The notes under the pieces: model-generated
Databases searched by the model: none
What the model saw: only the letters and a program-made list of their open reading frames with translations
What the model was told of the DNA's origin: nothing
NCBI RefSeq assembly: GCF_014695585.1
Contig: NZ_JACJON010000034.1
Span: 1-64,000 of the forward strand
From: Microcoleus sp. FACHB-831
GTDB taxonomy: Bacteria > Cyanobacteriota > Cyanobacteriia > Cyanobacteriales > FACHB-T130
Length of the DNA: 64,000 bases
Direction: 5' to 3'
In this document: one piece after another, positions 45,883 through 54,536 of the stretch
Position numbering within the stretch: the first letter of the stretch is position 1
How the letters are laid out: each line of letters opens with the position of its first letter
Translations under genes and position numbers: made by a program

Positions 45883-46697
45883 GACGGCGATCGCGCGTAA
45901 ATATTATTGGCAATTTACGCAAATTTGTAGTAATTAATACAAATTGCGTTTAATTTCCTGCCGACTAATGCTTTGTTTGTGGTAAGAGTATCTATGCCTT
46001 GATGGGGGCGATTTCTATGTTCGCACTCAGTTTAACAATTGCACGGACATTATAATTCAGCTATTTAGCGTAGAATTATCAGTAATTTTACGGTTGAACT
46101 TTAGACACAGTTAAAAAAATAATATTACAGCTATTTAATACTGGTTTTACTTATTGAAGTAGTTAGCTAGTGGTTGATTAAAGCAAGGTTAAGAAGTCGC
46201 ATCGTGCCCAGTTAATTACAAAACAGAATGTTGTTACTGGTTCATGGTTGATTGCAATTACCGCCACCAAGTATTACATAATAGGAATATTAAGCGACTT
46301 AGTACTAACCCAACGTAAATTAAGTGTATGCGTACCTTTTTGGTTAGCTCAATCAGCGCAGAATGCCACCAAACAGCTGCGAAATTATTGCGATCGCAGT
46401 TTTTATAAACTTCAAAAGTGATCGACAACACAATGCCATTAATGGATTTGGCGTAGAATCATACCTTGTGAAAATTGACGCTGGCAATATTTACGCGAGG
46501 ATAAGCTTAACTTTTCCGCGCCTCACTAATTTTTTTGCAATAGACAAATGTCGAGTAACAGCCCTGGAAACTGCGTTATGAATTGAACGGGGAAAATTTT
46601 GCCCCTACTGTAATGAACTTGTTAAAAGGACTGTGAGTGAGATCGAAGATAGAAGTTGACATTATACAAACCAGCAATCGCGAATAGGGTGCAGACG
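45883..46697. other. Long intergenic region without recognised gene
   Basis: About 815 bases of AT-rich sequence before the GGDEF-EAL gene. A 72-codon frame at 46363-46581 has no ribosome site or similarity that I can recognise. I searched here for an H-NOX gene because the next protein carries an HNOBA domain, and found none. Promoter and possibly small RNA content cannot be resolved by eye. Confidence 0.4.
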
Positions 46698-48914
46698 ATG
46701 ACAAGCTTTTCACAAACTTTAAGAACAACTTCGAGCCTAATAAATTCTCCCGGCTTCAGTCTCTCCGCGTCTATATTGGGGTCAATTTGCCCTTTCAATA
46801 TAGTTTTCAACAAACATGGAGAAATTGTACAAGTTGGAGATACATTACACCTCGCAATCCCGGAATTGTCTACAGGGAAACATCTAAATCAGCACTTCTG
46901 CATCCTTAGTCCCCAAGTACAGCTTAAATTTGACGCTATTAAAAAACTTACTAATTCGCTCTTTATCATGAGATCCCTGGATAATGGGATGCAGATCGAG
47001 GGATATATGGTTTACGTTGAGGAAAATGATGTCATATTCTTTTTTGGTTCTCCTCCGCTAGCAGATTATAAAGACCAGAATAGGCTAGAGAGCAGCCTAA
47101 ACGACGGCGCTGTTCAAGACTCGGTAGTTGATTATATACTCCTACTACAGGCGCAATATGTTGCCTTAGCAGAGGCCAAAAATTTACCTAAAAATTTCAA
47201 TATGCAACGGTTAAACTTGGGCGATGCTGGAAGTAAACCCGAAATGGCAGCATCTGACGTGAAAGCTATATTTCAAACTTTTCCTGAATTATATTTTCGG
47301 ATGCAAGCGGATGGCACGATTGTAGATTATCATGCAGAAACATCCTCTAAACGGTACGATTCACCCAGAGGATTTTTGGGTAAAAACATTAGAGATGTTT
47401 TACCAGCAGGCGTCGCCCAGCAATTCCAACAAGCTGTTGTTCAGAGTTTGAACGCTAACTCATTAGTTGCTATTGAGTATTTTTTAGAGTTACCAAAAGG
47501 TAAAAAAAGCTTTGAGGCGAGGTTATTACCTCTTCCTGAACGACAAGTTATTGTAATTATCCGCGATGTAACAGAGCGCCAGCAGGCAGAGGAAAAAATT
47601 CGCTATCAAGCTTTGCACGATCTGCTGACTGGTTTACCTAACAGGATGCTGTTTAACGAGCGGCTTTCTATCTCCTTGACTTCTGCAAGCCAACTTGGCG
47701 GTATGTTGGCGGTATGTTTTTTGGATTTGGATCGTTTCAAGACTATTAACGATACGCTAGGCCATAAAGCAGGCGATCGCTTGTTGCAATGCGTGGCTCA
47801 AAGACTCGCAGGCTGTTTGAGAGAAGGTGACACTGTTGCCCGTTGGGGAGGCGATGAATTCATTGTGTTACTCTCTCACATCAACTGTAAAGATGACGCT
47901 GCTAAAATCGCCCAGAGGATTTTGGAAGCTTTTAAACCTAGCTTCGATCTAGATGGTCATCAACTTCATATCAGCAGCAGCATTGGCATCTCTGTCTCTC
48001 CTTATGACGGTGAAGAGGGGGAAACTTTGATCAAAAATGCCGACGCTGCCTTATATCGTGCTAAACAACAAGGCCGTAATAACTATCAGCTTTACACTAA
48101 GGCGCTTAACTCCAAAGCAGAGGAATTATTAACTTTAGAAAATAGGCTCCACCGCGCCCTAGAACAGGGAGAATTTTTGGTTCACTATCAGCCTCAAGTT
48201 AATACCTCTACCGGAGAAATTATCCAACTTGAAGCCCTAGTGCGTTGGCAACATCCAGATATCGGTCTAGTTTCTCCTGCGACATTTATCCCTCTAGCTG
48301 AAGAAACTGGATTGATCGTGCCGATTGGCGAATGGGTGTTAAAAACTGCCTGTGCCCAAAATAAAGCTTGGCATGATGCCGGATTGCCTCCTGTATGCGT
48401 GGCAGTAAACTTGTCTGCAAGACAGTTTCAGCAACCAAACTTGGTAGAAATGGTGGGGCGGATTTTGTCGGAAACAGGATTAGACCCCCGATTTTTAGAG
48501 CTAGAAATCACTGAAAGCAGCGTCATGGGAAATATGGATTTTAGCAGGGCAATGCTGCGCGATTTACATAACATGGGCGTCGGCATTTCTATGGATGATT
48601 TTGGTACGGGTTACTCTTCACTGTTGTATATCAAAAATTTCCCGCTTCACGGTTTAAAAATTGACCAATCTTTTGTGCGAGATTTAACTACCGATCCAAA
48701 TAATGCAGCAATCGTGACAGCCGTTATTGCTCTCGGGCACGGGCTTAATCTCAGCGTTGTGGCGGAGGGTGTGGAAACGGAAGAACAAAAAGATTTCTTG
48801 CGTAGTCTCCAGTGCGAAGTAATGCAAGGTTACTTGTTTAGCCGACCTTTATCAGTCTCTGATGCAACTAAGCTGCTGCAAAAATCCTGCATTAAAGCAT
48901 TAAAAGCTTCTTGA
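46698..48914 (+). CDS. HNOBA-PAS-GGDEF-EAL cyclic-di-GMP protein
   Basis: A 738-residue protein starting at ATG 46698 (AGGG 8 bases upstream; a TTG 14 codons earlier is possible). Residues about 25-165 match the H-NOX-associated domain (ICPFNIVFNKHGEIVQVG, FFFGSPPLADYKDQNRL, DYILLLQAQYVALAEAKNL). A PAS domain follows (TFPELYFRMQADGTIVDYHAE), then a diguanylate cyclase domain with an intact GGDEF (ARWGGDEFIVLLS) and a phosphodiesterase domain with EAL (QLEALVRWQHP), DDFGTGYSS and EGVET. Both catalytic domains look active. There is no membrane span. HNOBA domains normally pair with an H-NOX gas sensor, which is absent here. Confidence 0.88.
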   Translation: MTSFSQTLRTTSSLINSPGFSLSASILGSICPFNIVFNKHGEIVQVGDTLHLAIPELSTGKHLNQHFCILSPQVQLKFDAIKKLTNSLFIMRSLDNGMQIEGYMVYVEENDVIFFFGSPPLADYKDQNRLESSLNDGAVQDSVVDYILLLQAQYVALAEAKNLPKNFNMQRLNLGDAGSKPEMAASDVKAIFQTFPELYFRMQADGTIVDYHAETSSKRYDSPRGFLGKNIRDVLPAGVAQQFQQAVVQSLNANSLVAIEYFLELPKGKKSFEARLLPLPERQVIVIIRDVTERQQAEEKIRYQALHDLLTGLPNRMLFNERLSISLTSASQLGGMLAVCFLDLDRFKTINDTLGHKAGDRLLQCVAQRLAGCLREGDTVARWGGDEFIVLLSHINCKDDAAKIAQRILEAFKPSFDLDGHQLHISSSIGISVSPYDGEEGETLIKNADAALYRAKQQGRNNYQLYTKALNSKAEELLTLENRLHRALEQGEFLVHYQPQVNTSTGEIIQLEALVRWQHPDIGLVSPATFIPLAEETGLIVPIGEWVLKTACAQNKAWHDAGLPPVCVAVNLSARQFQQPNLVEMVGRILSETGLDPRFLELEITESSVMGNMDFSRAMLRDLHNMGVGISMDDFGTGYSSLLYIKNFPLHGLKIDQSFVRDLTTDPNNAAIVTAVIALGHGLNLSVVAEGVETEEQKDFLRSLQCEVMQGYLFSRPLSVSDATKLLQKSCIKALKAS

Positions 48915-49299
48915 ATATCTATTTAATAGTCCTAAATTATTTGTGAATTTTTACCCTTGCTGCTGCCTTTTCCCTAGTATGTTTAAGTTTTACAACTAAA
49001 AGGGAATTGCTATATTTGCATGATGTATTGTTGGAATTGAATATTTATTCGCGCATTGCGTGACCTTACATCCATCAAAAGTTGGGGTTTGCTGAGAATG
49101 AGCATTATCTCCGAAAGTAATCCTATGCCTTGCATCACAGCTATATTTAATCATCCTAAAAATAGTATCAAGCTACTATAAGAAATAGCGCTTATTGCTT
49201 ATTAAATATTTGGCGATAATCTTTAAAAATAAGTAATATAGAGCAAAAAACGCAGCTCTTAGGTGTCAAAAAATAAATCTAATAAATCAAGCTTTATAA
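48915..49299. other. Intergenic region without recognised gene
   Basis: About 385 bases, AT-rich, between two signalling genes on the same strand. No gene-like frame, repeat or clear terminator. The spacing argues against co-transcription of the GGDEF-EAL gene and the CHASE kinase. Confidence 0.4.
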
Positions 49300-51315
49300 A
49301 TGAATCGTCGTTATATTCCAGTATTGTTGATGCTAGGCGCGGGTACTTTTTTGTCTATTATAGGCTGCTTAACAGTATGGAATTGGGAACAAGAACGCTT
49401 GCAGTCCTCCTTCCAAAACCAGGCAGACAAAGTGACTACAGCCATCCAGCGAAGTATCGACAGCAATTTGGAAATACTCGAAGCAACTGGCAAGTTATAT
49501 GCAGCATCCGGCACGGTCGAACGCGAAGAATTTAAAATTTTCGTTGAAGATTTCTTGGTTCGTTACCCCAGTCTGCGAGCAATGAATTGGACGCGCCGCA
49601 TCCCGTTAAAAGAGCGCTCGCTCTTCGAGAAAGCAATTCGAGCAGAAGGTTTTCCCAACTTTGAGATTAAAGATAGAGATGCCGGGGGTATGCTTATTTC
49701 AGCCCGCCGACGACCCGAATATTTCCCAATCACTTATGTCGAACCATTCCAAAAAGATAATAATTTTAACAAAGCCTTCGGTTTCGATCTTGGCTCCGAT
49801 CCGATGCGTCGTCAAGGACTGAAAAAGGCACGCGATACAGGAAAAATGATTGCTACGGGAGCGATCAAAATTGTAACGACTGACCAACTTGGGTTTTTAA
49901 CTTTACTACCCATTTACCGCAAAAATCAGCCAATAAATACTGTTTCGTTACGCCGCGAAAACTTCCAAGGATTTATTACCGGCGTTTTTCAAATTGCAGA
50001 TATTATCGAAGCATCTTTGTCAGACTTGGAACTAGAGAATATTGATTTTTATCTTTTTGACAACTCTGGTTATGTTAAAGATAATTTTTTGTCTTATTAC
50101 AAATCCAGCACAAAAAAGTTAATATCAGAAGCAAATAAAAATAAATTTTCCGCTATACAATCTGCTTCGGAATGCCTGAAAAAAACTACCTGTGCGCGCA
50201 ACCTCAAAGTTGCAGATCGTCAGTGGTTATTGCTTATATTACCCACTTCAGAATATACGGCAATTCAATCCCACTGGGGAGCGTTGACGACATTAGCAAT
50301 CGGATTACTGTTAACTAGCATTTTAACTATCTACGTGCTAATTTCGCTGCGGCATACTTTTCAGGTAGAACAATTGGTGCGCGATCGCACTGCTCAAGCC
50401 AAACAACTCCACGAAACCTTGCAAGAATTACAGCAAACCCAATCTCAACTTATTCAGACCGAAAAAATGTCCAGCCTCGGTCAGATGGTGGCTGGTGTTG
50501 CTCACGAAATCAACAATCCAGTTAACTTCATCTACGGTAATATTACCCACGCAGACGAATACATTCAACAGCTACTGGAACTACTTCGCCTCTACCACAT
50601 GCACTGTAAACAAACCACCCAAATTGAGGAATATGCAGAAGCCATTGACCTTGATTTCCTAATTGCTGATTTACCTAAAATGCTGTCTTCAATGAAAATT
50701 GGAGCCGATCGCATTCGTCAGATTGTGCTATCTTTGCGGAATTTTTCTCGCCTCGATGAAGCTGAAATGAAGCAGGTTGATATTCATGAAGGTATAGATA
50801 GCACTCTATTAATTTTGCAACATCGATTGAAAGCAAAGTCAGATCGTCCGGCTATTGAAATACTTAAACAATATGATAACTTGCCCCAAATAGAATGCTA
50901 CGCCGGACAAATGAATCAGGTGTTTATGAATATTCTCAGCAATGCGATTGAAGCGCTGGAAATAGAAACTGGTGAAAAAGCGCTGTTGAATCTTGACTCC
51001 GGACTACAGACTTTCGACTCCAGACTGACAATCCCTACTATTAAGATTCGCACTGAGATATTAAAGCCCAATTATGTCAGAATAATTATTTCCGACAACG
51101 GGCCAGGTATAACGGAGGAGGTAAGTAAACGGTTATTCGATCCATTTTTCACCACAAAAGCACCTGGAAAAGGGACGGGGTTGGGGTTATCCATTACTTA
51201 TCAAATTGTGGTTGAAAAGCACGGAGGCTCTATTCAGTGCTTATCAAAACCGGGAGAAGGGGCAGAATTTTCTATTGAAATTCCCGTCAGCCAAAGTCGC
51301 CAACAAGGTAATTAA
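49300..51315 (+). CDS. CHASE-domain sensor histidine kinase
   Basis: A 671-residue membrane kinase. An N-terminal membrane helix (about 5-28) and a second (about 325-352) bracket a periplasmic CHASE-type domain (ASGTVEREEFKIFVEDFLVRYPSLRAMNWTRRIP and PITYVEPFQKDNN.AFGFDLGSDPMRR). CHASE domains bind small ligands such as cytokinin-like molecules or peptides. A coiled linker leads to HisKA with His402 in GVAHEINNP and HATPase_c with NILSNAIEALE, DNGPGITEE and FFTTKAPGKGTGLGLS. It is a paralogue of the kinases at 44326 and 52648 in the catalytic half. It has an inserted stretch of about 20 residues in the ATPase domain, related to GACTCC repeats (50993-51030). Confidence 0.92.
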   Translation: MNRRYIPVLLMLGAGTFLSIIGCLTVWNWEQERLQSSFQNQADKVTTAIQRSIDSNLEILEATGKLYAASGTVEREEFKIFVEDFLVRYPSLRAMNWTRRIPLKERSLFEKAIRAEGFPNFEIKDRDAGGMLISARRRPEYFPITYVEPFQKDNNFNKAFGFDLGSDPMRRQGLKKARDTGKMIATGAIKIVTTDQLGFLTLLPIYRKNQPINTVSLRRENFQGFITGVFQIADIIEASLSDLELENIDFYLFDNSGYVKDNFLSYYKSSTKKLISEANKNKFSAIQSASECLKKTTCARNLKVADRQWLLLILPTSEYTAIQSHWGALTTLAIGLLLTSILTIYVLISLRHTFQVEQLVRDRTAQAKQLHETLQELQQTQSQLIQTEKMSSLGQMVAGVAHEINNPVNFIYGNITHADEYIQQLLELLRLYHMHCKQTTQIEEYAEAIDLDFLIADLPKMLSSMKIGADRIRQIVLSLRNFSRLDEAEMKQVDIHEGIDSTLLILQHRLKAKSDRPAIEILKQYDNLPQIECYAGQMNQVFMNILSNAIEALEIETGEKALLNLDSGLQTFDSRLTIPTIKIRTEILKPNYVRIIISDNGPGITEEVSKRLFDPFFTTKAPGKGTGLGLSITYQIVVEKHGGSIQCLSKPGEGAEFSIEIPVSQSRQQGN

Positions 51316-51674
51316 AAATTCAATTACGTTATTAAATATATTTTTTCAAATAATATTTACAAGAAAGTCTGTGTGTTGTAATACAGATAATATAAGTGCA
51401 GAGTGCAAAAGCGCGCTCGCACAGAAAAGCTTAGAAACCCGTAAAAACACAGATTTTATTTTTCGCTAACTTGCTTAATATTTATATAGCTCAAGGGTAG
51501 ATTATAAGCTAATTGCCATAGGTGCGTCTCGAAGTTGGCAAAGAGCTTAATCTCACCATAACCTCTAGCAACTACAACCAGTACAGCAGGCTTGAGAAAT
51601 TTTGCCTATTAATTGTTTTAAAAATAATATTTGCCACACCAAAAAAAATTACCAACTCAAGGAGCCTTTACCCA
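51316..51674. other. Intergenic region upstream of PhnD-like gene
   Basis: About 360 bases. A longer in-frame extension of the PhnD-like gene begins at 51522, but it encodes a polar, repeat-free leader before the lipoprotein signal, so it is not used. No other gene is visible. Confidence 0.4.
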
Positions 51675-52637
51675 ATGCAACAGCATCTAGCTCATACAGT
51701 GAAGCGATCGCGCAGACGATCCGCAGCTAGCTTGATGCTAGCCTTAACAGTCATGGCGATCGGTGCAGGCTGTACCCAACCACCTCAGAACAGCATAGCA
51801 ACACAGCAAGATACAGCAGCGCCAACTAGCACCAGTAACAAGCCAGGGGACGAACTAGCAACCCTGAATATGGCGATCATTCCTTGGCAGGTTTCAGCTG
51901 AACAAGAGAAACAACTCCAGCCATTAGCGGACTATCTTACAAAGACTCTAAACCGACCAGTTAAATTCCAGATTTCAAAAGACTACGACACCTCGGTTAA
52001 TTTACTGGTGGAAGGAAAAGTTGATTTAGCCTACTTGGGAGCGTTCACATACATCAAGGCGCGTCTTCGCGATCCTAAAGTGCAGCCAATCGTTGCTCCT
52101 ATCGACAAAACTACAGGACGACCTTGGTACACAAGCGCGATTATTGTTAATAATGCTAGTGGGATAAAGACTCTTAAAGATTTAAAAGGCAAGCGATTCG
52201 CCTTCGTAAGTAAATCATCAACTTCAGGCTACTTAGTGCCTATGGCGCAGTTTAAAGATCTGAAAATTGTTCCGGAGCGCGACTTTAGCCAGGTCAAGTA
52301 TGCGGGTAGTCATGACAAAGTAAAAACAGCTTTAATAGCAGGGGAAGTAGATGCGATCGCAGATGATAAACGCTCGTATTTAGCCCAGCAAAAAGCAGGC
52401 AAATTCGCTCCATCAAAATACAAAATTATCTGGGAATCTAAACCAATTCCCAACTCGCCAATTGTTGCTTCCAGTAAACTTTCACCACAATTAATAGCGG
52501 ATTTGAAGAAGGCATTTGTCAATGCGCCTGATGGACTATTAGACGCTACCGGTTCCGAATCAGCTGGATACACTCTGGCACAAGATGAAGACTACACACC
52601 GATTAGAAAACTGCAAGAGCGCCTTGGATTGAAATAA
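51675..52637 (+). CDS. PhnD-type phosphate/phosphonate-binding lipoprotein
   Basis: A 320-residue periplasmic binding protein. ATG 51675 is chosen: it follows CAAGGAGC and begins a lipoprotein signal (MQQHLAHTVKRSRRRSAASLMLALTVMAIGAG-Cys), though Gly at -3 of the lipobox is weak. The mature part matches PhnD/PtxB family: VKFQISKDYDTSVNLLVEGKVDLAYLGAFTYI, DLKGKRFAFVSKSSTSGYLVP and AGEVDAIADDKRSY, i.e. the phosphate/phosphite/phosphonate-binding fold. There is no PhnC or PhnE transporter gene nearby. Instead a sensor kinase gene begins 10 bases downstream, suggesting that the protein presents its ligand to that kinase rather than to a permease. Confidence 0.88.
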   Translation: MQQHLAHTVKRSRRRSAASLMLALTVMAIGAGCTQPPQNSIATQQDTAAPTSTSNKPGDELATLNMAIIPWQVSAEQEKQLQPLADYLTKTLNRPVKFQISKDYDTSVNLLVEGKVDLAYLGAFTYIKARLRDPKVQPIVAPIDKTTGRPWYTSAIIVNNASGIKTLKDLKGKRFAFVSKSSTSGYLVPMAQFKDLKIVPERDFSQVKYAGSHDKVKTALIAGEVDAIADDKRSYLAQQKAGKFAPSKYKIIWESKPIPNSPIVASSKLSPQLIADLKKAFVNAPDGLLDATGSESAGYTLAQDEDYTPIRKLQERLGLK

Positions 52638-52647
52638 AAGCGATCGC

Positions 52648-54444
52648 ATGAAAATATTAACTAAATTTATTGGTTCTTCTGTTGCCTTTATAGGGCTAAT
52701 TGTATCTCTTACAGTTGGAAGTGAATTCCTATTAAAAAGAGTGGAGATATCTACAGAAACCAGCCACGAGAGAGTCGATCGAGCCTTCAGTGCAGCCGTT
52801 AATCTAAAACTCTCCTTAAGAGATCAAATCGCAGCACTCAGGAACTATATCATCCTCAATCACGACCCGTCAGACATGGCGAAGTACTACAAAGCTATGT
52901 CAGAATTTATACTTAGCCTGGATGATTTGCAAAGCCTGATTCCAGAAAATTCAGAACTGGCAATTATCCGCCGTCGCCACAACTTTCTCGTGCGTTTAGC
53001 AACAGAACTTCGTGACGAGCCTTCCACTCTCGAACAGACCCAGCAGGATTTCAGAACGATCAATTCTTATAGAGATGATATTGACTTCTCTCTAGATTCG
53101 CTGGTGAGTAGCGTTGAACAGCAGCATGCATTAGCGAAACAACAAGCAAATCAATTCAAATACACTACCCAAGTTGTTAGGTACACTACCACAGGTATAA
53201 TTCTGCTGTTCTTTGGCGGTCAAATAGTGCTGATATTACTTCCGGTAATTCGCTCTATCGAAAAGCTGCAAATGGGAGCAGCAAAAATTGGTATGGGCAA
53301 CTTGGATTATCGCTTGAATATCAACACAAAAGATGAAATTCAACAACTTTCCTGCGAATTCAACCAGATGGCGACAAGGCTCGCTGAATCTTATCACTCC
53401 CTAGAGGAGAAAGTAATTGATCGTACAGCCGAACTAATAAGATTAAACCAAAATTTAGAAATTGAAATTGCTGAACGCACGCTAGCAGAAACAGAACTTC
53501 AGCAAGCTCTACAAAAATTGCAACAAACTCAAACGCAACTGATTCAAACCGAAAAGATGTCTGGATTGGGTCAGATGGTTGCTGGTGTAGCTCATGAAAT
53601 TAATAACCCTGTTAACTTTATACACGGCAACCTCGTCTATCTGGACCAATACACTCAAGAACTACTAACGCTGGTACAGCTTTATCAAAAGCACTATCCC
53701 CAACCAGCAGAAGAAATTCAAGAACATACTGAAAATATTGAAATTGACTTTCTCGTTAAAGATTTATCTAAAATTCTATCTTCGATGAAGATCGGCACCG
53801 AACGCATCCGTCAGATTGTCCTATCTCTGCGAAATTTCTCTCGCCTCGACGAAGCAGAAATGAAGCCCGTAGATCTTCATGAAGGCATTGATAGCACGCT
53901 GTTAATCCTGAAAAACCGCCTGAAAACAAATTCAGGAAATAACGAAATTCAGGTGATTAAAGACTATGGCAATTTGCCATTAGTTGAGTGCTATGCGGGA
54001 CAACTGAATCAGGTGTTCATGAATATTCTCAGCAATGCGATTGAGGCGCTGGAAATAGAGACAGGGGATAAGGGATTTTTGGATATTGGCTCCAGAGTCC
54101 CTACTCCAGACTCTAAACTCCCAATCCCTACTATTAGGATTCGTACTGAGATGTTAAACCCTAATGTTGTTGCGGTGCGAATTGTGGATAATGGGCCAGG
54201 TATGACCGAAGAAGTGCAAACACGGTTATTTGACCCGTTTTTCACTACTAAGCCAGTGGGTAAAGGCACGGGGTTGGGGTTGTCGATCAGCTATGGAATT
54301 ATAGTGCAGAAGCATCAGGGGGCGCTGAGGTGCGTGTCAGAAAAGGGACAAGGAACGGAGTTTTGGATTGAAATCCCGGTGAGGCAAACTGTTGAGGTAT
54401 TAGGTAGTCAAAGGTTGAAAACTGAGGCGATGACTTCGGCTTGA
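52648..54444 (+). CDS. Sensor histidine kinase with HAMP, coupled to PhnD gene
   Basis: A 598-residue membrane kinase. Transmembrane helices at about 7-29 and 178-200 enclose a helical extracytoplasmic region of about 150 residues (CHASE3/4HB-like, RVDRAFSAAVNLKLSLRDQIAALRNYI). A HAMP domain follows (IRSIEKLQMGAAKIGMGNLDYRL, about 205-255), then a coiled coil, HisKA with His316 in GVAHEINNP and HATPase_c (NILSNAIEALE, DNGPGMTEE, FFTTKPVGKGTGLGLSIS). The ATG is 10 bases after the PhnD-type gene stop, inside a TAAAAGCGATCGC spacer, so translation is likely coupled. No response regulator lies nearby. The catalytic half closely matches the kinase at 49300. Confidence 0.92.
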   Translation: MKILTKFIGSSVAFIGLIVSLTVGSEFLLKRVEISTETSHERVDRAFSAAVNLKLSLRDQIAALRNYIILNHDPSDMAKYYKAMSEFILSLDDLQSLIPENSELAIIRRRHNFLVRLATELRDEPSTLEQTQQDFRTINSYRDDIDFSLDSLVSSVEQQHALAKQQANQFKYTTQVVRYTTTGIILLFFGGQIVLILLPVIRSIEKLQMGAAKIGMGNLDYRLNINTKDEIQQLSCEFNQMATRLAESYHSLEEKVIDRTAELIRLNQNLEIEIAERTLAETELQQALQKLQQTQTQLIQTEKMSGLGQMVAGVAHEINNPVNFIHGNLVYLDQYTQELLTLVQLYQKHYPQPAEEIQEHTENIEIDFLVKDLSKILSSMKIGTERIRQIVLSLRNFSRLDEAEMKPVDLHEGIDSTLLILKNRLKTNSGNNEIQVIKDYGNLPLVECYAGQLNQVFMNILSNAIEALEIETGDKGFLDIGSRVPTPDSKLPIPTIRIRTEMLNPNVVAVRIVDNGPGMTEEVQTRLFDPFFTTKPVGKGTGLGLSISYGIIVQKHQGALRCVSEKGQGTEFWIEIPVRQTVEVLGSQRLKTEAMTSA

Positions 54445-54460
54445 ACAATAAAAACTAAAA

Positions 54461-54506
54461 AGGAAAAAGGCAAAAGAAAGGGTAACTTTTCTTTTGCCTT
54501 TTTCCT
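54461..54506. terminator. 19-base-arm GGCAAAAG hairpin between convergent genes
   Basis: Perfect arms AGGAAAAAGGCAAAAGAAA (54461-54479) and its complement (54488-54506) with an 8-base loop, between the kinase and ftsH ends. It is the longest member of the purine-rich hairpin family and has T-rich sequence on the plus side, so a bidirectional terminator is likely. Confidence 0.7.
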
Positions 54507-54536
54507 GTTAAATTTTGCCTTTACAGGCTTTACTCT

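Noticed and set aside
46363-46581. 72-codon frame before the HNOBA gene as a possible H-NOX remnant
   Set aside because: It lacks the H-NOX haem His and the YxSxR motif and is far too short.
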